64,000 bases of DNA from Phyto melanocephala (lineage: Eukaryota > Arthropoda > Insecta > Diptera > Rhinophoridae), in contig OW799235.1 of the NCBI GenBank assembly GCA_941918925.1, positions 111,541,076 to 111,605,075 on the forward strand. Reading direction: 5' to 3'. Both the position numbers and the translations under genes were made by a program. Shown one piece after another: positions 45,285-55,291 of this stretch. Position 1 is the stretch's first letter, and each line of letters begins with the position of its first letter. Under the pieces are notes generated by a model that was not told the origin of the DNA, did no database searches, and saw only the letters and a list, made by a program, of their open reading frames with translations.

Positions 45285-46532
45285 AGTAGGTGTGCGTAAA
45301 ATAGACGTGTCAGGCCTATTAACCATTAAGTATAATATAGAACTACAGATTATCGTAACAATTTATAACCTTTAACAATATACAAGTACTTTAATAAGTA
45401 CCATCTTTAAAAAAAACCTAGAGAGGGTGGAAAGTACTTATTTTAGTCCCTATTTGTAAGTGAACCTGGTAAGAATTTGTCTCCAATGCCATTGCCGTGT
45501 TAAAATAATGGGTTTAAATGCCAAATTGTAAGTATTGAGAAACTGTTTTTTAGTACATTCAACTCATTATTTTGTAATGAGTGTTTTTGCTGGGTAACTG
45601 TTTCATATTACTTTTATTTTTTTAGATTCTTCAGAAAACTACACTGGTTGATTTATGAGCTTTAAAATTTTAATAATAATATATAAGATTATGCTATATG
45701 TGAGAGTTGGTCGTTAAAGTAGACATGTCAAAGTGATTTCTACTTAGATATTAAAAAACCGAGATCAATATTCTTCCAAAATCGTTGTCCATAGAGAAAT
45801 TATATAAATTTAAGGATAATCTTTATATGGAAGGTGCGTGTCATCTACATTTTAGGTCACTTCAATAATACTGGCTAAGAAGCTATATTTGCAAAATGCC
45901 AGTATCGTACATCTAATTTCTTCGATTTTATGACTTTATAATATTAAAAGACACTGTACGAGGTAAATATTCTTACGTTTTAATCTAAAGGAAGATGGGA
46001 AAGGGCATGCAGGAACCATGAGTCACTTCCAAGACCCGCACTTGGAGACCAATGTGGTCTATTGCGCTTTTCTGATCTATAAATCTTTTTGTAATATACA
46101 GATTTGAACAATTTTAATGAAACATATTTTTTTTACTCAATATATACACTTGTAAAATTGTATCACTCTATGTCGTTTCGTTTATTCGCAATCGCATTTT
46201 ATTTGAAGTTCGAAAAAAATGTATTGTGACCCACTCTTGCCTTATAAACTTCTACTGTTGCACCGATTTTTCTTATTTTCAATACCAAGATTTTGTGATG
46301 TACTAAAAATATTCTAGAGAAATTCCACCCCCCTTACTCTTATATGACGAACCCTATCGTTGTTTCAACTAACGGACAGACGGACATACATGCTAGATCG
46401 TCCTCAAATAAAAACAGGATTCAGAAAATACATATATATTTTTGGGTTTTAAATAAATATTTGGATGTGTTACAAACAGAATGACAAAACGGATATACCC
46501 CCACACCATTTTTTTGATGGTAGGTACAAAAA
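45285..46532 (+). mobile_element. Family A dispersed repeat, decayed copy 3
   Basis: The left end and inner mariner are missing. Recognisable parts are 'ggtgtgcgtaaaatagacgt', 'tgagctttaaaattttaata', 'gtcgttaaagtagacatgtc', 'agagaaattatataaattta', GACACTGTACGAGGTAAAT, the run 'taacggacagacggacatac', 'tgctagatcgtcctcaaata' and the right hairpin 'ccattttttt...ggtaggtaca'. Divergence from copies 1 and 2 is clearly higher, so this is an older insertion. An 87-base GC-rich segment interrupts it at 45988-46074. Confidence 0.7.
45988..46074. other. GC-rich insertion in family A copy 3
   Basis: ATCTA occurs at 45983-45987 and 46075-46079, and the 87 bases between have no counterpart in other family A copies, which read 'gatcgataactcctttcc' or 'aatctataacttctttcc' at this point. 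The insert ('agatgggaaagggcatgcag', 'acccgcacttggagaccaat') is far less AT-rich than its surroundings. Its origin was not recognised. Confidence 0.45.
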
Positions 46533-47147
46533 GATGTAATTTTATTTACCCTTATTCTCTTCCAACGAAAAACTTGTTCAATGCTGTTTTTAGTACTTGC
46601 TATTGAAATAAATTTAATTTATATTTATTCTTTTGATAAGTCTGTTATTTTTGGAAAGTTCTAAAGTAATTTTTATCTTTTCCTCTTGCAAGTTATTTAA
46701 AAAAGAAAAAAATCCTTTTTATTTAATGTTGTTTTTGATTAAAAAAATATTTTTTTAAAAATTAGTTCTATTATTTACTCTATATTGTACACAATTTTTA
46801 ATAAATTTTTTGAATTAAAAAAAAAACTTTGTGTTAATATTTATAGAAAAATTTATTTTAAACACTTTTATTGAATGATTACCTTAAAAAAGCATTTTAA
46901 AACATATTTTTTGACAACTTAAAACAACAGCAAGTGATAGTACTTGATGATATCGTGTCAAGTTCACTTACTTGTGAGGTATGCTATAATAAGTGAGTAC
47001 TTAAAGATTATAGCTGATTACTGCGTAAAAAAATTATGTGCAAAAGATAATTATTGCATTGCAAAACTTATTTGTTTTATGATATTAGTTTTTTCAAAAA
47101 ATAAAAAAAAATCTTAATTAAATGTTTAAGAATAATTTATATAATAT
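46533..47147. other. AT-rich spacer without recognised gene
   Basis: Nothing was assigned between family A copy 3 and the next family B piece. Confidence 0.4.
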
Positions 47148-47870
47148 TTAGCTATAAAGTATATATTTTCTGAAAGCTTATAACCAGGATAGTCTGTCTC
47201 AATGTCCGTGTTATTGTTAGAATCCACTTTTAGAAGCCCCCAATTATATCACAGACCTGTGTATGGTATCAATATTTTGCAAAAATTTTATAGAAACGTT
47301 TACTACCATTTCTAGATAAATTGTGCTTCTAGTGCTGTTCGTAAAAACTTATGGACAAATCGGTCACTAGTCGGCAAAGTTTTAGGCAAAGGTAACTTTA
47401 GAAAATATATATTTTTTTAAATATATCAAGTTACTAAAACAGCTGAATAATTTTTGGACAGGCTAAACACTCCAAAATATAAGCTGAAGCCTCAAAAATC
47501 ATTTGTAATAAGTACAGACAAATCGGTTAGAAACTAACTGAGATGCTTCGGTGTTTTTCCTAAAGAAATTGAAATCGATATTTTTCAGCTTCTGGAAAAT
47601 AGCGAAAAGCGATATGAATATCCAAAGGGAGGGCTTGATAAGCACAATATAATACACTATAAAAAATGTAAATTCATAATGGCCGCCACAACAAAAAGGA
47701 TGTTCATTAAATTTATAAATGGGTCAAATCTTGTAATAAAAAATGTTACCACTTAAACACTGTCAAGAGCCTAACGAAAAATGGCGTCCTATATAAGACG
47801 GCGGATATATGGTCAAACGGCATTCCTTCAACCACCACAATATTGGTGTCAAGTTGCTTACATACCCATG
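47148..47870 (-). mobile_element. Family B dispersed repeat, partial reversed copy
   Basis: Begins inside the right end ('taaagtatatattttctgaa', AGCTTATAACCAGG, 'tgtccgtgtt', 'cagacctgtgtatggtatca') and runs through reversed middle sequence to internal units ('ggccgccacaacaaaaagga', 'aatgggtcaaatcttgtaat', 'ccaccacaatattggtgtca'). The left TTCGGC end is absent; a mariner copy starts where it might have continued. Confidence 0.6.
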
Positions 47871-48777
47871 TAAAGGGTGGGCCGTCCATCGGTTTTTAAA
47901 TTGAACCAGCGGTTATTTAAAATCTGACAATACTTCTGTCATTTGATTCTATCACAAAATTCAGTATATTATCTCTGCTGAAAGAAATGAATTGATTTAC
48001 GCTCGAGCAACGTTGGGATTTATTGGAAATTTATTTGCAAAACAAAGACAATTAATCGGAAATTGCACGTACAAAAAAAGTATTCTTTTCGGATGAAGCT
48101 CATTTTCATCTTGGTGGGTACGTTAATAAGCAAAATTCCCGCATTTTTGACTCAGAAAACCCAAACGTGGTCTTGTAAAAGTCAATTTAACCATTACGAG
48201 TGACTTAAGTGCGGCTTGTGAAGTGGAGACAACATTAGACTATATTTCTTTGAAAATGAAGATGACACAACCATGGAGACACCTATGGCACCATGATATC
48301 CGATTTCTTTGTGCCCGCTCTTCATGATATTGATATGAACGATGTTTGGTTTCAACAGGATGGTGCAACTTGCCACAACCGGTTTTTTGCATGCAACATT
48401 TTATGGACGTTTAATTAGCTGAAATGTTGATGTCAATTGACCGTCAATAAGCTGCGATTTGACACCGTTGGACTATTATCTTTGAGACGCCGTTAAAGAC
48501 AAGTGCTATGCAGGCAAACCAGAGATAATTGAGCATTTGAAATCCAATGCTATTGTCGAGATACAACCCCATACACTCGAAAAAGTGCTCCAAAATTGGT
48601 CCGATCGAATAAGGTACTATGAGGCCAGCCGGGGCAGCCATATGAGTGATATAATATTTCATCTGTAACCGCAACAACTGTGTTTCACAACAAAAAGAAA
48701 AAATTTGGGAAAATTTTTTAGCCGTTTATGTTTTTTTTGCATTTTTATATTTAAACCTTAATTAAACACCCACCACC
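47871..48777 (+). mobile_element. Mariner element, internally deleted
   Basis: The left boundary AAGGGTGGGC at about 47873 and the reversed right boundary GGTGGTGGGTGTTTAATTAA at about 48777 share GGTGGG and GGTTTnnAAA words but match imperfectly, so both ends are approximate. The enclosed reading frame is described separately. Confidence 0.5.
47987..48668 (+). pseudogene. Mariner transposase with internal deletion
   Basis: The start is ATG at 47987 (MN-stop-FTLEQRWDLLEIYLQNKDN), the first helix-turn-helix. It is joined directly to ARTKKVFFSDEAHFHLGGYV and NKQNSRIF, so about 100 codons between are gone. The first Asp (FSDEAHF) is kept. NDVWFQQDGATCHNRFFACN (about 48340-48400) keeps the second Asp. 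The third block is read across frames (TPLDYYL type near 48465-48480, then DKCYAGKP type near 48500-48520), and the end SRGSHMSDIIFHL with TAA at 48666 is intact. At least six stops or frame changes occur. It resembles the window's other mariner copies in motif layout but is a separate subfamily by sequence. Confidence 0.8.
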
Positions 48778-48779
48778 GA

Positions 48780-50508
48780 TGATGAATATGGCATTTCTAC
48801 TTGTTTAAAAATTAATTTCTCATAAATTCTCTTAATGTAAAAAAGTTTTGAAGAATTTTCCACCAAAAAAAATTGAGAAAAATATCTTTTTATTAAATAC
48901 AACTTAATACATACAGGCACATCATATAACAAATTCAATAAATTAAAAAAAAATCTAAAAATGTTCAGTAATAATATTTTATTTGCATGGAGCATGCAAA
49001 TATCGTTGCTTAACCTTTCTTTCACTTCTATTATGAAATGGTTTTGCTTTAAGTTTCAAGTATTATTGTCACCATTTTCCTCTTAATGCATTTAATTTAT
49101 CTTCTACTAAATTTCATCAATTATTCAACAAAAAAGGAGAAAATTATTTTCGTTTTTTATTTCATGACTTCTTGATCATCGTTGCACATGATGTCAAATC
49201 AGATTTGAGTACTCAACAATAACAGAAAAGGATAAGAGGATAAAAACTAAAAAGAAAAAAAAACAAAAATCTTATTTCATTCATTTTGGCTTAAACATGA
49301 CATTGAAAATAAGGAAATAAAACTCGAATTTTAATTGAGTTTTATTTGCAGTTGTTTTAGTTTTATTTTTTAGTTTTTAGTTTTTCTAGTACCCAGCTAA
49401 ATTATAAAATTGTGCTGTTTTAATTGATGTGGTCAAAAGTTGTTTCAGAAGTGTAATCTAAATCAGAAAAAGTCCTTCTTCTTATTGAAAAAAGTAATGG
49501 ATAAAATCTTTAAAAAAAATCATCAACAGCAGCAACGAAAACTAATCCCATCAACATTTTAAAATACTTGCACGAACGTAGTATAACGCAGAAAAAAAAG
49601 ACTTAAAATAAAAATACTGTATGATGAAATGAAGAAGAAAAGGAGGAAAGAAAATAGTATAAATTATTTTGACGAAAATGGATGGATATAAAAAATGCTT
49701 CAACTAACACAGTGTAAGAGTTAAAGGATTTCTGTAGTAACTTACTTGTGCACATATGTCTGACTGTGGTAAGTGTACATGTGTTTATGTGTGTAGGTGT
49801 GCGGTAATATTAAGAAAGTGTAGGTGTGTTTGGGTAATAATGCATTAATATCCTTTTTAAAACTTTCAACTTTTTTTTATAAAAGAAAAAGAATATTAAT
49901 GGCAAAACATAGGAATGTTCTTGCTTTTATAATGCCATCATTTAAAAGTTAAAAAGCTATTAAAGAAATCTACACATATTAAGTAACATGAAGGAAGGTA
50001 TTACCAACAGAAGCATTATTAAAAAAAATCTTTAAAATGTTAAATTTTAAAAATTGAATTTAAAAAGTTAAATCTGCGATATTTCAAGAAACGACTTAGA
50101 AAAGAAAAAAAGCATAGAGAAAACATATTGAACAGCTTTAAAAAAATAAAAAATAAATTATTAAGATTAAAAATTAGGTTTAACTTCAAATCCTTTGTTG
50201 AATTTTCGGTAGATTCTCAGAAAGGAAAGAATTTGAATATCGACAGCATTGCAAAAAAGCAGTTAGCTCAAACGCTGAAGTAACAATCCTACCTAAAGCT
50301 TTAAAGTTAAGCATTAAATAGTCATGCTTATTTTTGCTGTTTTATAAGACCCCTTAAATAGAAACAAGAATGGAGAAAATACCGCAAAATTAACTTAAAA
50401 TAGCTAAAATGACATTAGTTATAAATAAATAAACTCACTGTTTTTCACAGCAATAGATAAAGAGAGTCATGCAGTAAGCGTTAATATTTTACATGTTTTA
50501 GTATTCTT
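48780..50508. other. AT-rich stretch without recognised gene
   Basis: No repeat shared within the window and no coding signal were recognised. GT-rich patches occur near 49760-49830. Confidence 0.4.
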
Positions 50509-50743
50509 AGTACACGAAATGTAAAAAGCCACATACACATGTGGCTGATGCGTAATTTTGATGTCATCATAAAGCATAAATGTATCCGCTTCGGCCACAT
50601 GTGGACTTAAATACATTTCGTGTTATATCAAAATTTTACCGCATGCATCCAATACGACTATTTAAAAAAATTTAACCAAAGTGCTGAACATTTAAGTGAC
50701 GTCAGACCCACAAGTGCATGTGGTTTTTTACATTTCGTGTACT
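50509..50743. mobile_element. MITE with nested palindromes
   Basis: AGTACACGAAATGTAAAAAG, continuing 'ccacatacacatgtgg' (50509-50544), pairs with 50708-50743, which reversed reads AGTACACGAAATGTAAAAAA and continues 'ccacatgcacttgtgg'; 36 bases with three mismatches. A second reversed copy of the same word, CCACATGTGG...ACATTTCGTG, lies at 50600-50625, so the left arm can pair in two ways. The 235-base body is non-coding. No clear target duplication was found. Confidence 0.75.
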
Positions 50744-51266
50744 AAAAACTTTAACACAAAATAAAACACATGCAAAACACAAATACTTGATGCTTAACGC
50801 TCTTGTTTAGGTATGTATTGCAGTAGCGCTTTTAATTTGAAGTAGTAATTAATTGCAATTTTAAAATAACTTTTTAAAATATCATAAGAAAAAAATGACT
50901 GAAAGTCAACTGGAATATTTTTGTTATATTTGTGGCTGTCATCTTACTAAAAATAATAATAGCAAAATTTTAGAACATTCGCTGAAAACCAACTGATTTG
51001 ACGTACTTTGGTTTTACTGTCAGAAGTTTGAAAAAGATGTAGTCGAATAGCAGTCTTGAAAAGAAAATATAATTCCACATTCCAGACTCTATTTCCATTT
51101 AGAAAACAGAAATATTTGAACAATGACTTTTGTCAGACGAATGTCTTTGACTACGGTGCAAGGAGTACGTACAGTGTGCTGTTGTTTCATCAGCATCGAA
51201 GTGTGTTGAACTTTACTGAATTGTTCCAATGTCAATGATGTGAAAACTCACAGTGGCAGCGAAATA
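50744..51266. other. Unrecognised spacer
   Basis: The section 51030-51250 is less AT-rich and may be the outer flank of the mariner copy that follows, but no motif supports this. Confidence 0.35.
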
Positions 51267-52371
51267 CAGGAGGGTCGAACAAAAATATTTTTTATTATGA
51301 CAATTATCTGTGAAATAAAATGTCGGTCAAATCTTCATCATGGCTTCGATGGCATACGATGGTCCACACTTTCAGTGACACTGAGACATAATTAAGGTTC
51401 AATGTCGGTTACTAATGTCGAATTTTCTCGTTCTTTAGTTCTTGAATTGCTTTTTGTCGTATTCTTTTTTTTAAGATCCCCAAAGAAAGAATTCCAACGG
51501 TATCAAACTACATGATCGTATCAGCCAATTAAAATTGTCTAGACGTGAGATAACACGGACATTGCATTTTCATTGACTATATGGCAAGTGGCAACATATC
51601 CACATATCTTCCAAATCCAAATCTTTAATTTCTCGCGATAGTGAACAATATTCACGGTAACTCCTTGGCCGAACTTATTTTCGAAAAAGTACGAGCCGCC
51701 AGCCCATAAACCGCACCAAAAAGTCACTATTTGTGGATGCATCGGCTTGTCAACTGTCACTCGTGGATTTTAATTTGCCCAAACGCGGTAATTCTGCTTG
51801 TTAACGAATCCTCTGAGGTGAAAGTATGACTCGATTTATGTGTGCCTTTTCTTTGTAATGTCACCATTCACTTCTGTCTGCTCAACCATTTCGGCTCGAA
51901 ATGGTAAGTAGACTTCAGCTCTTGAGTCAATTGAACTTTGTTAGCGTTAAAATTCAAATCTTTATTTAAAATATGAGATGAGTTGAGAATGACGTCTATT
52001 TTGAAACACTATCGCGAACAACATGAATATTTTTCGCAGAACGAACTGGACGAGCATGTAAAGGTGTTTTAACATTTCCGAAAGACCCAGTTTGCTGAAA
52101 TATGCACAATTCTCTCGATTGTTGAAACATTTGGTCGATTAAGTTGACAAAATAATCACGAACTGCTAGAAATGTATTTCATATTTCAAATTTGAAAGCC
52201 CACTTTCGTAATAGGCTTCAACAATCTTAAAGCGCTGCTAAATTGTGAATCTCTCCATGGTTGAATTTGTTAGACACTGAAACAAATAAATGTCAAATTA
52301 GGCTAGGCAAAAAACGTGACGTTAAGGTGTGACTTTCAATTAACATTGAGCTTTATGAGTGGACCACTCTT
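51267..52371 (-). mobile_element. Mariner element, near full length, decayed
   Basis: The higher-coordinate end, read inward, is AAGAGTGGTCCACTCATAAA; the lower end is CAGGAGGGTCGAACAAAAAT beside TA. They match poorly (about 9 of 13), so boundaries are approximate. The roughly 1.1-kb span contains all transposase regions in the right order, with small deletions compared with the usual 1.3 kb. Confidence 0.65.
51300..52258 (-). pseudogene. Mariner transposase, full span but broken
   Basis: The start codon is at 52256-52258 (MERFTI-stop-QRFKIVEAYY, ESGLSN). The helix-turn-helix region continues LNRPNVSTIERIVH and QTGSFGNVKTPLHARPVRSA (about 52045-52140), then KVQLTQELKSTYHFE (about 51900-51940). 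The middle is the frame 51539-51760: PMHPQIVTFWCGLWAGGSYF, FENKFGQGVTVN. After it come CHIVNENAM (GATCHT block), FNW...RSCSLIPLEFFL (about 51490-51530; the Asp of SCDLTPLD is lost), IQELKNEKIRH and the C-terminal ESVDHRM with an LTDILFHR-type end. Numerous stops and indels break it. It shares its N-terminal wording with the deleted mariner inside family A, so the two may be the same subfamily. Confidence 0.8.
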
Positions 52372-52463
52372 TATTATACAGTATAAATATATTTATAGAT
52401 ACATCGAATCTTATTATTTATCGTAAATACTTAAATAAATTACACAGGTCAACAGCAAAAAAA

Positions 52464-52624
52464 CATTATGAAAAATCGAAAATGAGCTAGATCACTTAAT
52501 TCCAAATAAATTTAAAAGGAATCAACCGATTTTTATGATCGATATCTTATTTTGATTCTATCACATGTTGTTTCAAATAAAGTAAAAATTTTAACAATTC
52601 TTGCCGTTTTCGATTTTTCATGAT
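52464..52624. repeat. Inverted repeat, possible small MITE
   Basis: TTATGAAAAATCGAAAATG (about 52466-52484) pairs with the reverse of CGTTTTCGATTTTTCATGA (about 52606-52624) with few mismatches. The 120 bases between are not coding. No target duplication was recognised. Confidence 0.4.
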
Positions 52625-52630
52625 TTTTTT

Positions 52631-53007
52631 AAATCAAAAAAAATTTTTATTTTTACGAAAAAAATATATTTTTTGCTTAAATTTTTTATTATAACTCCCA
52701 AACTACTGAGCCGATTAAATGTAAATCTAATTCTTTCAAAGTTTATTTTAATAATATCAGACTAACCGTTTTCGAGTTATCATTGATTATGTGGAGAAGC
52801 ATCAAAAAAAAACCTTAAATTTTAATTAAAAATTTAAAAAAAACCTCTTCATAGAATTTACAATTTGGACGATATTTGTACTACTGGAACCACAACACAT
52901 CAAAATTGCATAGTGGTTTTAAAAGCCTTTTAATTTTTAAAATTTTGTTGCCTTGTGTTATTGATTTGTAGAAACAAAATATTAAAAAAAAATTTATTTA
53001 AATTTTT
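52631..53007. other. AT-rich spacer without recognised gene
   Basis: Contains the phrase 'aactcccaaactactgagcc', of a kind often seen in Helitron and other non-autonomous elements, but no ends were found. Confidence 0.35.
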
Positions 53008-53015
53008 AATTTTTG

Positions 53016-53224
53016 CAAGGCATATTTATTCATCAGGTATTTGCAGTTCGGAGAGAATTTTGTTGTTTATATTTTTTATATATGAAGTTCGACATTTGAA
53101 ATAAATTAGAAAAGAGAGAAAAATGTTTTTTATTTATGCATTTTGACAGCTGAAATTAAAAATAAGTGTTGAAAAAAATAATCAGCTGACGAATCAAGAG
53201 TACCTGATGAATAAATATGCCTTG
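53016..53224 (+). mobile_element. hAT-like MITE, 209 bases, perfect ends
   Basis: The ends CAAGGCATATTTATTCATCA (continuing GGTA; 53016-53039) and the reverse complement at 53201-53224 are identical over 24 bases. AATTTTTG stands at 53008-53015 and 53225-53232, a perfect 8-base duplication. This is the best preserved of three copies (the others are 25381-25589 and the split copy 15213-15299/17730-17827) and serves as the reference for them. It is non-coding; mobilisation must have come from a hAT transposase elsewhere. Confidence 0.9.
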
Positions 53225-53232
53225 AATTTTTG

Positions 53233-54444
53233 TTTATTTGTGTGAAAAAATTTTTTTTTAATATTTTGTGTAAGTTTTTTTAAAGTTTTTTATTAAACAA
53301 ATAGAAATTTTTATTGTATATTTTATTTTACATTTTATTTAAAAAAAGTTGTTGTTATAAATAGTGGAAAATTGCTTTCAAATAAACCATTTCCTTTCAT
53401 TTTCATCACACACATCATCAACATCACTTTCACTAATTTTTTTTCTGGTTTTATATGTTTTGTTGTTGCTACTGCTGCATTCCTTTTGTTTTAATCTCAT
53501 TCAGTTGAAGTTGCTCATTCGCACTGCATTTGTGGGTTTTAAAAAAAAAACGAAAAAACGAAATGTTTTTTTTGTTTGTGCACGAATATTGAACGGAACC
53601 ATGAAAATGTTTTGACGGAAATGATTTTTATCGAAAGAGGATATGCATGGATGAAGGAATAAAACAGCAGCTTGTTAAAAATAAAATTAGTAAAAAATAA
53701 AAAGAGTAAAAATAAAAAACATTTGCAATGAAGATACAAAATAATTTCATTTGCTTCATACGAAAAGAAAATACCGCAAAAAAGAAGTTTAATGTTAATC
53801 AAAACTTTTATATAAAGGTAAAATGCATCAAAAATTTATCATTAACATTGCCTAAAATAATAGAATTTAACGAAAATTTTCTGCAAAATTAAATTAGCTG
53901 AATAAATGAATGACTATAAGGGTACTCACAAAAGGTAGTGCAAACTGTGCAAACGATGCAAATAATTGCAAAAATGCACTATTTTTTTAACACAACAACA
54001 AAATGTATGCATTTGCAATTTGCTTCACTTTACTTCATTTGCACTACAAAAAGCTTGAGCAAAATTGGTTGTGTATATTTGTTAGAAGCAAATAAGTGAC
54101 AACTGCTGTTTTTGACATTTCGATCGTCATTAATTTTAAGTAAAAAAATACTAAATTCACAAGCATTTCTGTTAGTAATAATAAAATTAAAAAAAAAAAA
54201 GATTCTATTGAAAAAAAAGAAATATTCAAGAAATTCAGTAAGAAGTTGCCAGATTTTTTCATTCGGTAACTCAGACAACACCGGCTGAAATACATATATA
54301 TTTCGAATTAAAAAAGGACGCTCACGACATGCCGTAATATGCACAGCAAATTTGCTCTGTGCAAATTTTCACAGGTTTAATCGAGAGTACCCTTTATAAC
54401 TAAGACATACAAACTGTTGGAACTATTTAACACTTTTGTAGCAA
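53233..54444. other. AT-rich stretch without recognised gene
   Basis: Overlapping open frames at 53364-53802 and 54030-54344 translate to Phe/Leu/Ile-rich low-complexity peptides and are not credible genes. A GCAAA/TGCAATT-rich patch lies at 53935-54050. Confidence 0.4.
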
Positions 54445-54958
54445 TCTATATATATATATAAAATTTTTGCAAGTGCGTTGTGACTTTATAACACAAGAAC
54501 GGTCTCACTTATCGGAACCAAATGTTTAGGCTTGCTTTGGACTATTTAGTAGATGGTTTATGTGAAGTTTGCACAAAATTCGTCGAGCGGTTTATGGGTA
54601 AAAAAGGGTAAAATCGGTAACACAGTATCTCCGGGCTTAATAAAGATATCACACAAATTCAGAAAGGATCAAAGAGCCTGTTAAAAATAATTGGATAGGT
54701 GTCTGATATTTTTGGAAATTTTTGAGTTTTAAGAGGATAAAACGGGTAAAAACTGAATTTTGGTACTTTCTTGAACAGCATTTATCTTTGAGAGGGATAG
54801 CAATAGGAAAAAAGTACAAGTAGTTCTACTCTCCTTAAAATAATCTATAATGAATTTTTGTACTTTTTCGAAATTTTTGAATTTAGGGGACCTAATGCAT
54901 GCAGTTTTTTTTTTATTATTTCATTTGATACGTAGCGAAGCACGTACCGGGCGGCTAG
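54445..54958 (+). mobile_element. Non-autonomous Helitron
   Basis: The 5' end is TCTATATATATATATAAAAT, the 3' end GTACCGGGCGGCTAG, and the element sits between A (54444) and T (54959): the TC...CTAG structure and A/T insertion site of Helitrons. A hairpin lies 8 bases before CTAG (54929-54946). Internal phrases such as 'cacaagaacggtctcactta' and 'gaagtttgcacaaaattcgt' are of the type found in insect Helitrons. No Rep/helicase remains. Helitrons leave no target duplication, which fits. Confidence 0.85.
54929..54946 (+). terminator. Helitron 3' hairpin
   Basis: TACGT (54929-54933) pairs with ACGTA (54942-54946), with inner GC-GAA-GC pairing. Such a hairpin just upstream of CTRR is the rolling-circle termination signal of Helitrons. 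Confidence 0.75.
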
Positions 54959-55013
54959 TTTAATATATAATTCCCTCTACAGGAAAAATAATGCGTAACC
55001 TACAGTCTACACC

Positions 55014-55291
55014 AGCCATCGATTTGTTCGAACAAAGAACAATTTTTTTGAGCGCACATGAATTTGCCTGTTGTGGACCGCTGTTGTCAATGTTGTTCAA
55101 ACAGCGTTGTCAGAACATTTGTTTGAAGAACGATGTCTGATATTAAAAGGCATTTTGAATATGAAAGAAAGAGACGACACAAAAAAATAGGCAACAAAAT
55201 ACACTTTATACGTTTTCTCCATAAGAACATGAACAATTTTTTGACCGTTGCTCTACCGAGGTTTTGTTCTAGTCTAAACAAATCGATGGCT
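55014..55291. mobile_element. MITE-like element next to the Helitron
   Basis: AGCCATCGATTTGTT (55014-55028) and AACAAATCGATGGCT (55277-55291) are a perfect 15-base inverted repeat; weaker pairing (GAACAAA words) continues inward. The 278-base body is non-coding and contains the palindrome TTGTTCGAACAA. No target duplication was found, so the true ends may lie slightly outside. Confidence 0.55.

Noticed and set aside
53364..53802. Overlapping open frames on both strands
   Set aside because: Phe/Leu/Ser-rich chance translations in T-rich and A-rich DNA; no supporting motif.
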